Assembly (NCBI GenBank): GCA_913058345.1
Contig: CAJXQR010000008.1
Location: 62,001 to 126,000 of the forward strand
From: an uncultured Gammaproteobacteria bacterium
GTDB lineage: Bacteria > Pseudomonadota > Gammaproteobacteria > Pseudomonadales > Porticoccaceae
Length of the DNA stretch: 64,000 bases
Direction of reading: 5' to 3'
Made by a program: the position numbers and the translations under genes. Each line of letters opens with the position of its first letter. Within the stretch, counting starts at the first letter, position 1. The notes beneath the pieces are model-generated. The model was not told the DNA's origin. It did not search any database and saw only the letters and a list, made by a program, of their open reading frames with translations. This document shows positions 1 to 7,606 of the stretch, in pieces.

Positions 1-165
1 ACTACCAGTGAAAACCTCAGTGCTTCACGTAGCCGGATTCGTGACGCTGACTTTGCCTCTGAAACAGCTCAGCTAACGCGAGCGCAAATTCTGCAACAAG
101 CGGGTGTGTCAATTTTGGGCCAGGCTAATTCCTTGCCACAAAACGCACTCTCTCTGCTGCAGTAA
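1..165 (+). CDS. fliC: Flagellin, C-terminal fragment (5' end outside window)
   Basis: Frame 1 is open from the first base to a TAA at 163-165 and encodes 54 residues. They match the C-terminal D0 helix of flagellins: [17 protein letters not shown] is the hallmark, followed by QILQQAG, an SILGQAN stretch and a short tail ending SLLQ. This end packs against the N-terminal helix in the filament core. The start and most of the protein lie upstream of the window. The flaG-fliD-fliS genes that follow are the usual neighbours of a polar flagellin gene. A strong hairpin terminator lies just after it, so flagellin can be transcribed as its own unit. Confidence 0.95.
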   Translation, partial: TTSENLSASRSRIRDADFASETAQLTRAQILQQAGVSILGQANSLPQNALSLLQ

Positions 166-208
166 GGGCAAAGGAAATGATATGAGCTTTAGGGCTCGTA
201 GCTATTTG

Positions 209-245
209 ACAAAACCGGCGCTGTTTTTAACAGCGCCGGTTTTGT
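209..245 (+). terminator. Intrinsic terminator after flagellin gene
   Basis: A perfect 15-bp inverted repeat (209-223 with 231-245) surrounds a 7-base loop. The stem is GC-rich in the middle and its right arm ends in a short T run. It lies 44 bases after the flagellin stop and before flaG, so it would separate the highly expressed flagellin transcript from flaG-fliD. Confidence 0.85.
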
Positions 246-295
246 CGTGGCGTATATTGTCTTAGCGCGTTTTGTTTTGACGCAAGGTGAATATT

Positions 296-727
296 ATGGA
301 TACCAGTAACCTAACATTAGCGCCCGCCGCAGGCCATAAAACGCGGCAGGGTTATCACTCTGCTCTGCCAGCGGAAAGTGCCAGCCAAAGTCCAAAGGCC
401 GAGGCAAAGGTCATGCAAGAAGTTGCGGAGGGTGCTGAAGCGCTACCTCGCCACCAGTCTGCCGGGCCAGTTGATGAGTCTGAGCAACAGCAAAACCTCG
501 TCGACGATACCTTACGCAAGCTGAATGATCTGTCGCAAACGTCTATTGCGTTTTCTCAGCACGAGGAGACAGGCCGTACCGTGATTACGGTCAGTGATAA
601 AAAATCGGGGGAGCAGATACGCACCATCCCCAGCGAAGATTTATTGGCCATTGCCGCGCATCTCGAAGAATCTTTGAGGAGTGACGATGGCTTGCAACCT
701 GGCTTATTAGTGAGCAGCAAAGCTTAG
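296..727 (+). CDS. flaG: Flagellar protein FlaG
   Basis: FlaG-family protein of 143 residues, encoded between flagellin and the filament cap gene as in Pseudomonas and Vibrio. In polar flagellates FlaG influences filament length; the mechanism is unclear. The N-terminal 65 residues are low-complexity and variable. The conserved part is the C-terminal half, with SIAFSQHEETGRTVITVSD then a GEQIRTIPSEDLLAIAAHLEE segment. An in-frame GTG at 287 would add three residues. The ATG at 296 is preferred because AAGG at 284-287 sits eight bases upstream as a ribosome binding site. No sigma-54 site was found directly upstream, so it may be read from an upstream promoter past the hairpin. Confidence 0.9.
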   Translation: MDTSNLTLAPAAGHKTRQGYHSALPAESASQSPKAEAKVMQEVAEGAEALPRHQSAGPVDESEQQQNLVDDTLRKLNDLSQTSIAFSQHEETGRTVITVSDKKSGEQIRTIPSEDLLAIAAHLEESLRSDDGLQPGLLVSSKA

Positions 728-1025
728 CTGGAGCTCTACCTTCTTTGATTCATCCAGCGTTGAGCTCAGTTCAATTCTGCACAGTACAGTACTGACTATA
801 CTTTCTGGGTGGCCCTTCTGCTGCTAATGCCTCCAATCCTGGCAGGCCCTTGCCGCCTTGTGGCGTTACTTTGCCTCCACCTCCCCCGCAGGGCGTGTAT
901 TTTATTGTGTTATTACGATGACTGTTTGTTGCGTGAAGGCCTCTAATAACGGGTTCTAGCCATTAATGCTCGGTTCTAGTCGGTTTGCTCCTCTCTTTTT
1001 GGTGTGTTTGTTTTTTTCTTTTGTT

Positions 1026-1041
1026 TGGTATGTTTTGTGCA
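1026..1041 (+). promoter_or_regulatory. Candidate sigma-54 promoter for fliD
   Basis: TTGG at 1025-1028, ten bases, then GCA at 1039-1041 gives the required GG-N10-GC spacing, with three mismatches to the TGGCACG-N4-TTGCA consensus. A second weaker candidate with correct spacing lies at 810-825. In Pseudomonas the fliD operon is FleQ/sigma-54 dependent, which makes such a site expected. Confidence 0.4.
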
Positions 1042-1080
1042 CTGTTTGGTGTGTTTAGTGTAAAGACGAGAACATTCGAC

Positions 1081-1107
1081 TAAAGTTTTCTTCAAGTGGG
1101 TCGACAA
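1081..1107 (+). promoter_or_regulatory. Sigma-28 (FliA) promoter for fliD
   Basis: TAAAGTTT at 1081-1088 is identical to the enterobacterial FliA -35 element. Eleven bases later GTCGACAA at 1100-1107 matches the -10 consensus GCCGATAA at six of eight positions. Spacing is exact. It lies about 160 bases before the fliD start. fliA is present in this window at 18501-19223. Confidence 0.65.
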
Positions 1108-1265
1108 AGAAATAGATGTTGGTTTTTTGCGTTTAACCTAACGCTGTATACGAAGCAGTTAAATAGCGTAATACCGGGTGGCATGTACTGGTGATGTAGT
1201 CAGTGGGTAAGTACACGAGTACTAAACCCGGGTTAGATAGCTCCGTTAATTAATAGGCGAATAAA

Positions 1266-3296
1266 ATGGCAATTACATCGAGCGGCGTTGGTTCGGGACT
1301 CGATATTGAGAGTTTGGTAACTCAGTTGGTTGCCGCCGAACGCTCGCCTACCGAAAATCGGCTGGTGACAAAGGCTGCTGAATATCAGGGTCAAATATCT
1401 GCTTTTGGTGCTTTGAAGGGTGCCTTGTCGGGGTTTCAGTCATCGCTGAGCGCTTTGCAAAGCTTGTCGACCTTTACTGACCGCAACGCGACAGTGAGTG
1501 AAGCCGGAGCGTTGAGCGTAAGTGCGAGTAATACTGCAGCACCTGGCGCTTATTCAGTCGAAGTGAATGCTCTGGCCAAGGCTCACTCACTAGCCTCAGG
1601 TAGCTACACTGCAACGAGTGATGTCGTGGGAGAAGGTACCCTGAATTTCCGTTTTGGTACCACAGACTATACCGGGCCAGACCCCGGCCCCGCGTCTTAT
1701 AATGGCTTTGTTTTGAATGCCGATAAGGCAGCAAGCACAATAACGATAGATAGTAGCAATAACACCCTGGCGGGAATACGCGATGCGGTAAATGGTGCGG
1801 ATATTGGTGTTAACGCCTCCATTATTAATGATGGCAGTGGTTTTCGGCTGTTATTTGCCTCCGAGGAAACGGGTGCTGAAAATAGTCTCGAAGTATCGGT
1901 GACGGAATCAGGTCCAGTCGGGTTGTCGGCTTTAGCCTTTAATGCGTCGACGACGAATTTGAGCCAAACAGTGGCGGCACAGGACGCCAGCCTGTCCGTT
2001 AATGGTTTGCCGGTGACCAGCGCTTCAAACACGGTGAGCAGTGTCGTTAATGGCCTCGATTTAACCGTGAAAGCAGAAACTTCAGGTGTGCCGGTGGCGG
2101 TCGATGTCTCCAGGGACTCGGCTTCGGTTAAAGACGCGCTAAACAGTTTTATTTCGGCTTATAACGGTTTGATTGATACTACTAATGCACTGTCTAGTTA
2201 TGACCCCGCGACCAATGAGGCGGGTTTGTTGCTGGGTGACGCGACCTTGCGCGGTATTACCAGTCGCTTGCGTAGCGAATTAAATACTGCAATCAGTGGT
2301 GTGGGGCCTTACGATACCTTGGCCAGTATTGGTGTTACAACGGATGGGGATGGCAAACTGGCACTCGATCAGGCCAATCTCGACAAAGTGTTGGAAGAAG
2401 ATTTTGAGGCCTTGTCAGCCCTGTTTGCCGCTCAGGGGCTGTCCAGTGCCAGCGATGTGAATTATCTTTCTTCCAGCAGCAATACTGCAATTGGCAACTA
2501 CGCTCTGGATATATCCCAGGTGGCGACCCAGGGCATGAATACGGCGACGGCCTCGGCGGGTTTTCTCGCCGCCATGGATATCACCAGCCTGAATGACACC
2601 TTTTCGCTGAAAGTGAATGGTGTTCAAAGCGGCGAAATTACACTCAGCCAAGCAACCTATGCCAGTGGCGATGCGCTGGCTCAGGAGTTGCAAACAAAAA
2701 TTAACGGCGATGAAACCTTCAATGCGGGCGGTATTACCGTTGCTGTGAGTTTTGACAGTGGCACGGGTGCTTTCTCTATTACCTCCGAGCGTTATGGATC
2801 GGACTCACAAGTAGAGATTACAGCAGTCGATACCCATACCGCATCGACGCTGGGTTTTAGTGTCTCAGCGGGCACTGATGGTGTGGATGTCGAAGGGACT
2901 ATCGGTGGCGTGAGTGCGACGGGGGTGGGTCAGCGTTTGACTGCTGCGAGCGGCTCCGATGCTGAGGGCCTGGCTTTGCTGGTAACGGCGAGTAGTCCGG
3001 GGTCATTGGGCACCGTTAACTTTACCCGGGGTCTGGCCGATGGACTGGATAGCCTGCTCGATAATTTTCTCGGCGCTGATAATATTCTCGAAGTGCGTCT
3101 CGACGGGCTGCAAGACAGAATTGACCAGCTCGATGAAGACGGGGTGGCCCTTGACTTACGCATGGAGGCATTGGAGGCGCGTTATCGGCTACAGTTTGGT
3201 AACCTTGACGTTTTGCTGTCGAGTTTGAATAGCACCAGTAATTTTTTGACAACACAGTTGGCGAACCTGCCAACATTTTTTGGTAATGACAAATAA
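1266..3296 (+). CDS. fliD: Flagellar filament cap protein FliD (enlarged)
   Basis: FliD forms the cap at the filament tip and inserts flagellin subunits. The N-terminal FliD_N signature GVGSGLDIESLVTQLVAAERSP lies at residues 7-28. The FliD_C region starts near residue 235. The C-terminal coiled coil (about 595-670, with repeated leucines and a SNFLTTQLANL end) anchors the cap to the hook-filament junction. At 676 residues it is about 200 longer than enteric or Pseudomonas FliD. The extra mass sits in the middle and late part (about 395-560), rich in Ser, Gly, Thr and Asp, with flagellin_IN-like repeats, and is probably surface-exposed. fliS follows 49 bases after the stop. Confidence 0.95.
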   Translation: MAITSSGVGSGLDIESLVTQLVAAERSPTENRLVTKAAEYQGQISAFGALKGALSGFQSSLSALQSLSTFTDRNATVSEAGALSVSASNTAAPGAYSVEVNALAKAHSLASGSYTATSDVVGEGTLNFRFGTTDYTGPDPGPASYNGFVLNADKAASTITIDSSNNTLAGIRDAVNGADIGVNASIINDGSGFRLLFASEETGAENSLEVSVTESGPVGLSALAFNASTTNLSQTVAAQDASLSVNGLPVTSASNTVSSVVNGLDLTVKAETSGVPVAVDVSRDSASVKDALNSFISAYNGLIDTTNALSSYDPATNEAGLLLGDATLRGITSRLRSELNTAISGVGPYDTLASIGVTTDGDGKLALDQANLDKVLEEDFEALSALFAAQGLSSASDVNYLSSSSNTAIGNYALDISQVATQGMNTATASAGFLAAMDITSLNDTFSLKVNGVQSGEITLSQATYASGDALAQELQTKINGDETFNAGGITVAVSFDSGTGAFSITSERYGSDSQVEITAVDTHTASTLGFSVSAGTDGVDVEGTIGGVSATGVGQRLTAASGSDAEGLALLVTASSPGSLGTVNFTRGLADGLDSLLDNFLGADNILEVRLDGLQDRIDQLDEDGVALDLRMEALEARYRLQFGNLDVLLSSLNSTSNFLTTQLANLPTFFGNDK

Positions 3297-3345
3297 TGAG
3301 TATTCATCGCTGTCGTATGAAAAGCATGACGTTGAGGGCAAAGAA

Positions 3346-3753
3346 ATGAGTATAAACCAGTACCGCAAAGTGCAGTCTCAAAGCGCAATCACTGATGCCA
3401 GCCCGCATATGCTGATTTCCATGTTATTTCGTGGTGCTCTCGATAACATTGCCGTGGCCCGTGGTGCTATTGATCGGGGGCAGGCGGCGCTAAAAGGTGA
3501 GAAAATTGGCCGGGCAATCGACATTATCGATAACCTCCGCTCCTCTCTGGACATGAGTGTCGGGGGCGAAGTTGCACAAAACCTGAAAGATCTGTATGAC
3601 TACATGGAAGGTCGTCTCTTGACGGCAAATTTAGAGAACAGTACGGCGGCATTGGCAGAAGTGGCGAGCTTGCTCGGTGAAATTGCCCAGGGTTGGAATG
3701 CCATGCCAGAAGAGTATAAAAAAGCGCCGTCTAGACATAGTGAGGCTAGCTAA
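3346..3753 (+). CDS. fliS: Flagellin export chaperone FliS
   Basis: FliS binds the C-terminus of unpolymerised flagellin in the cytoplasm and delivers it to the export gate. The family pattern is clear: start SINQYRKVQSQSAI, then ASPHMLISMLFRGALDNIAVARGAI and a DIIDNLRSSLDM segment, in a helical 135-residue protein of normal length. An upstream in-frame ATG at 3280 overlaps fliD and would add a 22-residue leader foreign to the family. The ATG at 3346 has GAGGG eight bases upstream and gives the usual N-terminus. Its stop shares one base with the next start, so the two genes are translationally coupled. Confidence 0.95.
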   Translation: MSINQYRKVQSQSAITDASPHMLISMLFRGALDNIAVARGAIDRGQAALKGEKIGRAIDIIDNLRSSLDMSVGGEVAQNLKDLYDYMEGRLLTANLENSTAALAEVASLLGEIAQGWNAMPEEYKKAPSRHSEAS

Positions 3754-4094
3754 TGAGTGATTTGCCAATTACAGGTGCGCAACGCCAGCAACAGTTGCAG
3801 GACGCCATCAGTCTGTCACGGAATATGCTCGAAACCGCCGAGCGAGGCGACTGGGAACAAATTATTGAACTCGAAAAGCAACGCCGTGACGGCATGATGG
3901 CCGGGCTCAAAGAACCCGTTGCCGCCGATGAAGCGCAGGGGGTGAATGACTCACTGCAAACCTTAATGCAGCTCAATGATCAGCTCACCGGTGTTGTGCA
4001 GCGCGCTCGTAGCGAAAGTGCTCAGCAGTTTGCCGCTCTCCAAACTGGCCGTAGTGCCGCCAGTGCCTACCAAAGCGTTAGCAAACAGCGCTAA
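3753..4094 (+). CDS. fliT: FliT-like flagellar export chaperone
   Basis: A small, charged, helical 113-residue protein that starts on the last base of the fliS stop codon. The pattern of leucine-spaced helices with ETAERGDWEQIIELEKQR near residues 30-47 matches the FliT family, where a Trp-containing helix precedes the binding region. FliT proteins hold FliD before export and in some bacteria feed back on the flagellar master regulator. Position directly after fliD-fliS supports the assignment; sequence similarity in this family is low. A hairpin terminator follows at 4224-4257. Confidence 0.75.
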   Translation: MSDLPITGAQRQQQLQDAISLSRNMLETAERGDWEQIIELEKQRRDGMMAGLKEPVAADEAQGVNDSLQTLMQLNDQLTGVVQRARSESAQQFAALQTGRSAASAYQSVSKQR

Positions 4095-4223
4095 TGGGCT
4101 ATTTTCATTCAAAAGCTGTTTCACGATATCAGGTCTAAATACGCCTGTTGACCTCCATAGTTTGAACGTGCTCCGCATTCTTACTGAAATAACATCATAA
4201 TTCCTATTGCAAAAATCGCACAT

Positions 4224-4257
4224 CCAGCCCATTCTTAACGGCATGTGCTGGTTTTTT
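4224..4257 (+). terminator. Terminator after fliD-fliS-fliT
   Basis: A 9-bp stem with one mismatch (4224-4232 with 4243-4251), a 10-base loop and six T residues at 4252-4257. It closes the fliD operon before the PilZ-like gene. Confidence 0.65.
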
Positions 4258-4360
4258 GACGCTTTATGTTTGCTCTAGCTTTTTGCTGGCGTACTAACTA
4301 TAAAAAATAATGAACGACTGTTTCACTCTATTGTTCGTGGGACTGGAGGCCGACACCAGT

Positions 4361-4924
4361 ATGGAAAACAAAGATTCTTTCTTTCAGGGCTTGTACTACG
4401 AAAGTACCATTTCTTTGGTCTGTCAGGTTGTGGATTCCCTGCCAGGTGACAATGAGCTAGTGAGTATCAATGACAATAATATTCGTTTCCTTAAAGCCTT
4501 ATCCGCATTGAACGAAGGGGCTCCGGAAGGAAGCGAAGAGATGCCGCAAACAGCGGCAGAGTTGCAGCGCCTTGATTTTAAATTAAACCTCTTACTGGAA
4601 ATGGTTGGCCAACTATTGCTTACCCAACGTAGCTTGCCTGTGCCCACACAGGTGCGGCTGGGACATGCCGGTATTGAATGGGTGGCACAGGATTACCCAC
4701 CTTCTGGTGCTCATGTTTGCGTTGAGGTTTACCTGCGCAGAGAGTTGCCCTCACCGCTGAGGTTTTATGGCGTCGCCGTACTTGTTGATGCCGTAGAGGA
4801 AGGGGGCGGAACAGGCCAACGCGTACAAGTGCGTTTTGTGGGTTTAAGCTCTGCTTTACAGGATGATCTGGAAAAATTTATTTTCAGCCGCCATCGCCGC
4901 AGTATTGCCCAACGCCATGCTTAG
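4361..4924 (+). CDS. PilZ-like domain protein next to fleQ
   Basis: A 187-residue soluble protein encoded between the fliT-like gene and fleQ. The first half is helical and acidic. The second half resembles an atypical PilZ beta-barrel: VRLGHAGIEWVAQ, then PPSGAHVCVEVYLRRELPSPL, FYGVAVLVDAV and a QVRFVGLSSALQDDLEKFIFSRHRR end. The N-terminal RxxxR pair and the DxSxxG motif used to grip c-di-GMP are not visible, so it may be a protein-interaction version. An in-frame ATG at 4310 lacks a ribosome binding site; the ATG at 4361 has GGAGG at 4345-4349. Its place beside fleQ suggests a role in flagellar control or c-di-GMP output. Confidence 0.65.
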   Translation: MENKDSFFQGLYYESTISLVCQVVDSLPGDNELVSINDNNIRFLKALSALNEGAPEGSEEMPQTAAELQRLDFKLNLLLEMVGQLLLTQRSLPVPTQVRLGHAGIEWVAQDYPPSGAHVCVEVYLRRELPSPLRFYGVAVLVDAVEEGGGTGQRVQVRFVGLSSALQDDLEKFIFSRHRRSIAQRHA

Positions 4925-4985
4925 GAATGCGAAGAATTAATGATGGTATTAACTCGTCAGGGGAACAATAGTCAGGGGAAAAGAA

Positions 4986-6104
4986 GTGTCACTCGATATG
5001 ACGGATAAACTCAACCAGGAAGTCAACCCGAAGAAGGCCGGTGCGCTAAAACAACATCGGCTAGTGGGCGACAACCGCGATATGCAGTTAGTCAGGCGCT
5101 TACTTGAGCAAGTGGCTCACAGTGATGCCACGGTATTGATTCTTGGCGAGTCGGGTACGGGAAAAGAAGTTGTTGCTCAGACCTTACACCGACAATCCTT
5201 ACGCGCTATGCACCCTTTTGTACCGGTTAATTGCGGTGCGATCCCCCCCGATTTATTAGAGTCTGAGCTGTTTGGTCATGAAAAAGGCGCATTTACCGGG
5301 GCAATTACGGCTCGCCAGGGGCGTTTTGAGCTGGCAGAGGGAGGCACGCTTTTTCTTGATGAAATTGGTGATATGTCTCTCGAAATGCAGGTGAAACTAC
5401 TGCGTGTGCTTCAGGAAAAATGTTTCGAACGGGTGGGTGGTAGCAAGACGATTCAGTCCAATGTGCGAGTTGTGGCAGCGACCCACCACAATTTGGAACA
5501 TCGGGTTAGCGAGGGACACTTCCGTCTCGATCTTTTCTATCGACTAAATGTCTTTCCCATTGAAGTGCCACCACTTCGGGATCGCACTGATGATATCCCT
5601 CTACTGGTTAATTATATGACTGAGCGTTTACAGCAGAGTGGGCAGCAAGTTGCTCACCTCAGTGACTGTGCGCTGGCGGCGTTGGCGACCTATGCCTGGC
5701 CGGGCAATGTGCGTGAACTGGGTAACCTGGTGGAGCGTTTGAATATCCTCTTTCCGCATCAACAGGTCCGCGCAAAGGACTTACCTGACAAGTATCGCTG
5801 TAATGTCGACTGGGTTACTGATGTGGAGGATAGCCAGGTTGCGGAGGAGGCCATGCTGGCCGATATTGGTATTGAAGAGCGGACAATGCCGTTATCTCCT
5901 CCTGCGGCCGTGCTAGGTGGTGAAGGACTTGACCTCAAGGATTACCTGCGGCGAGTCGAGGAAGACCTGATACGTCAGGCCCTCGATGACAGCGACTGGG
6001 TAGTGGCGCGCGCAGCGAAATTACTCAAGTTACAGCGCACAACGCTTGTCGAAAAAATCCGTAAATTTGACATTGCCCGTACAGAAACAGTGGCAGATTT
6101 TTGA
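4986..6104 (+). CDS. fleQ: FleQ-type sigma-54 activator lacking its N-terminal domain
   Basis: Enhancer-binding protein that would drive sigma-54 flagellar promoters. AAA+ domain: Walker A GESGTGKE at 54-61, GAFTGA (sigma-54 contact) at 101-106, Walker B ending DE at 125-126. A Fis-type helix-turn-helix follows at about 318-365 ([20 protein letters not shown]). It is 372 residues against roughly 490 for Pseudomonas FleQ; the receiver-like FleQ domain is absent. An in-frame TAA at 4950-4952 rules out an extension. The start is GTG at 4986 (or ATG 4998). The LFRS motif and the Arg-Asn pair that bind c-di-GMP in Pseudomonas FleQ are replaced by KQHR and Gln-Thr. fleSR follows, with a sigma-54 site between. 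Confidence 0.85.
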   Translation: MSLDMTDKLNQEVNPKKAGALKQHRLVGDNRDMQLVRRLLEQVAHSDATVLILGESGTGKEVVAQTLHRQSLRAMHPFVPVNCGAIPPDLLESELFGHEKGAFTGAITARQGRFELAEGGTLFLDEIGDMSLEMQVKLLRVLQEKCFERVGGSKTIQSNVRVVAATHHNLEHRVSEGHFRLDLFYRLNVFPIEVPPLRDRTDDIPLLVNYMTERLQQSGQQVAHLSDCALAALATYAWPGNVRELGNLVERLNILFPHQQVRAKDLPDKYRCNVDWVTDVEDSQVAEEAMLADIGIEERTMPLSPPAAVLGGEGLDLKDYLRRVEEDLIRQALDDSDWVVARAAKLLKLQRTTLVEKIRKFDIARTETVADF

Positions 6105-6156
6105 CGATTTCATCCAGGCTTCTTGTAAGTCATTAAAATAAAAGGGTTTATTGTGT

Positions 6157-6172
6157 AGGCATAGTTGTTGCT
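6157..6172 (+). promoter_or_regulatory. Sigma-54 promoter for fleSR
   Basis: AGGCATAGTTGTTGCT at 6157-6172 has GG-N10-GC spacing, an intact GGCA block and a perfect TTGCT -12 element. It lies 55 bases before the fleS start. In Pseudomonas fleSR is a FleQ/sigma-54 target, and fleQ is immediately upstream here. Confidence 0.75.
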
Positions 6173-6226
6173 TAATGATTCTACGGCATCTTAATTTGGA
6201 CCGTAAATCAGCAGGGCAGAGCGGCT

Positions 6227-7606
6227 ATGACACAGTCAGGACAAACTACAGAACAGCTGGAAAAGGTTTTCGAAACATTTAATCGCGTTTCTGAAGAGCT
6301 CGATACCAGCTATCGCGTGCTGCAGGTGAGGGTCAGCACCTTGACGCAGGAGTTGGCCGAGGCCCGCTCCCAGCGCTTGCAGGAGTTGGCCGAAAAAGAA
6401 CGCCTGGCAACGCGTCTGGCACTATTGATGAGTGAGCTGCCTGGTGGTGTGCTTGTCGTCGATAGTGGTGGTGTTATTACGCAGGCGAATGCGGCAGCTG
6501 AAACTTTCTTTGAGCCGTCGAGTGCTGAAGCCCGGTTTGCTCGTGCTCTTGACTCAACAGGCCCACTGCTTGGCAAAGCCTGGCCCCAACTTATTGCACA
6601 GGCCTCTCGTGAAGATGGCGCAAACGAGGGTGCGACGGAGCTTGTGCTCGATAATGGGCGGCGTTTATCGGTGAGTCGTCAGCCTCTTCCCGATGCCCAT
6701 GAAGAACTCATTTTGCTCACGGATATGACACGCTTGCATGACCTGCAAGATACGGTCAATCGCGACAAGCGCTTGTCGGCCCTGGGTGAAATGGCAGCTC
6801 GTTTGGCCCATCAAATTCGCACACCTCTCAGTTCTGCTCTGCTCTATGTTTCCCATTTAGCGCGACCCACGGCTACAGCCAATGAGCGTGAGCGGGTATC
6901 CGCTAAAGTCGTCGATAGTCTTCGTCATATGGAAGGTCTGGTTAACAGCATGCTTGCCTTTGTGCGCGGTGGCCCGGTGGTTTTAGAAAAAATCGAGCTG
7001 ACGAGTTTTTCAGACGAGCTATTGGCCTTGGTTGAACCTTTGGTGAACAAGTCGGGGGGGGTGCTGACTGTCAGTGTGGCGCTGGGCAGAGAGGGTGTGG
7101 CGATAAAAGGCGATCGCGATGAGTTGATTGGTGCTGTCTTAAATTTAGTCAATAACGCCATAGACGTTTCAGAAAAATCACTCCGTATCGACATTAAACT
7201 GAAAGTGCTGGGCGGTCGCTTGTCTATTTCCGTCGCCGACAACGGGCCTGGTGTTGACCCAGATATTAAGGAGCGGATTTTCGATCCATTTTTTACCACC
7301 CGAGTTAAAGGAACGGGGCTGGGTCTTGCGGTGGTGGCGATGACGATACGCAGTCACGGCGGCAGTATTAAGCTTGATACTCGGGAGGACGGCGCCACCG
7401 TGTTCCGTCTTGAGTTGCCTGTGTTCAACCTGCCTGACGTGTCAGGGGTGGACGACCCAATGTCTCGTGATTGTGTCCAGATAGCATTGTTTGATGAGAC
7501 GTTTCCGGGCTCGATCAGCCGTGGAGCACCTGGTTTTAAAAGCGCGACTGCTGGTGCTCGAGAGTTAGAACAGCCCGTAAAACATATTGGAGGAGCTCTG
7601 CGATGA
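6227..7606 (+). CDS. fleS: Sensor histidine kinase FleS
   Basis: Cytoplasmic kinase that phosphorylates FleR to turn on mid-stage flagellar genes. Order of parts: N-terminal coiled coil (about 10-65), PAS domain (about 66-170), H-box LGEMAARLAHQIRTP with phosphoacceptor His195, then the HATPase domain with an N-box VNNAID, DNGPGVDP and GTGLGLAVV. No membrane segment is visible, as in Pseudomonas FleS. A tail of about 60 residues after the catalytic domain (from about 400) has no recognisable motif. The stop overlaps the fleR start by four bases (ATGA), so kinase and regulator are made together. Confidence 0.93.
   Translation: MTQSGQTTEQLEKVFETFNRVSEELDTSYRVLQVRVSTLTQELAEARSQRLQELAEKERLATRLALLMSELPGGVLVVDSGGVITQANAAAETFFEPSSAEARFARALDSTGPLLGKAWPQLIAQASREDGANEGATELVLDNGRRLSVSRQPLPDAHEELILLTDMTRLHDLQDTVNRDKRLSALGEMAARLAHQIRTPLSSALLYVSHLARPTATANERERVSAKVVDSLRHMEGLVNSMLAFVRGGPVVLEKIELTSFSDELLALVEPLVNKSGGVLTVSVALGREGVAIKGDRDELIGAVLNLVNNAIDVSEKSLRIDIKLKVLGGRLSISVADNGPGVDPDIKERIFDPFFTTRVKGTGLGLAVVAMTIRSHGGSIKLDTREDGATVFRLELPVFNLPDVSGVDDPMSRDCVQIALFDETFPGSISRGAPGFKSATAGARELEQPVKHIGGALR

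Larger units (their letters stand above)
728..1265 (+). other. Long intergenic region before fliD, promoter-rich
   Basis: This 538-base stretch has no plausible gene on either strand. It holds a sigma-28-type promoter at 1081-1107, sigma-54-like elements (GG-N10-GC) at 810-825 and 1026-1041, and three imperfect copies of a TTGGTRTGTTT motif (about 997-1010, 1022-1037, 1043-1058). The second and third copies are 21 bases apart, about two helix turns. It is best read as the control region of fliD-fliS-fliT. Confidence 0.6.

Noticed and set aside
851-892. TGGCAGGCCCTTGCC and TGGCGTTACTTTGCC look like sigma-54 promoters before fliD
   Set aside because: GG and GC are nine bases apart; sigma-54 sites need ten, and the spacing is strict.
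3976-4200. Plus-strand and minus-strand frames across the fliT end
   Set aside because: They overlap a well supported gene or the terminator and have no family features.
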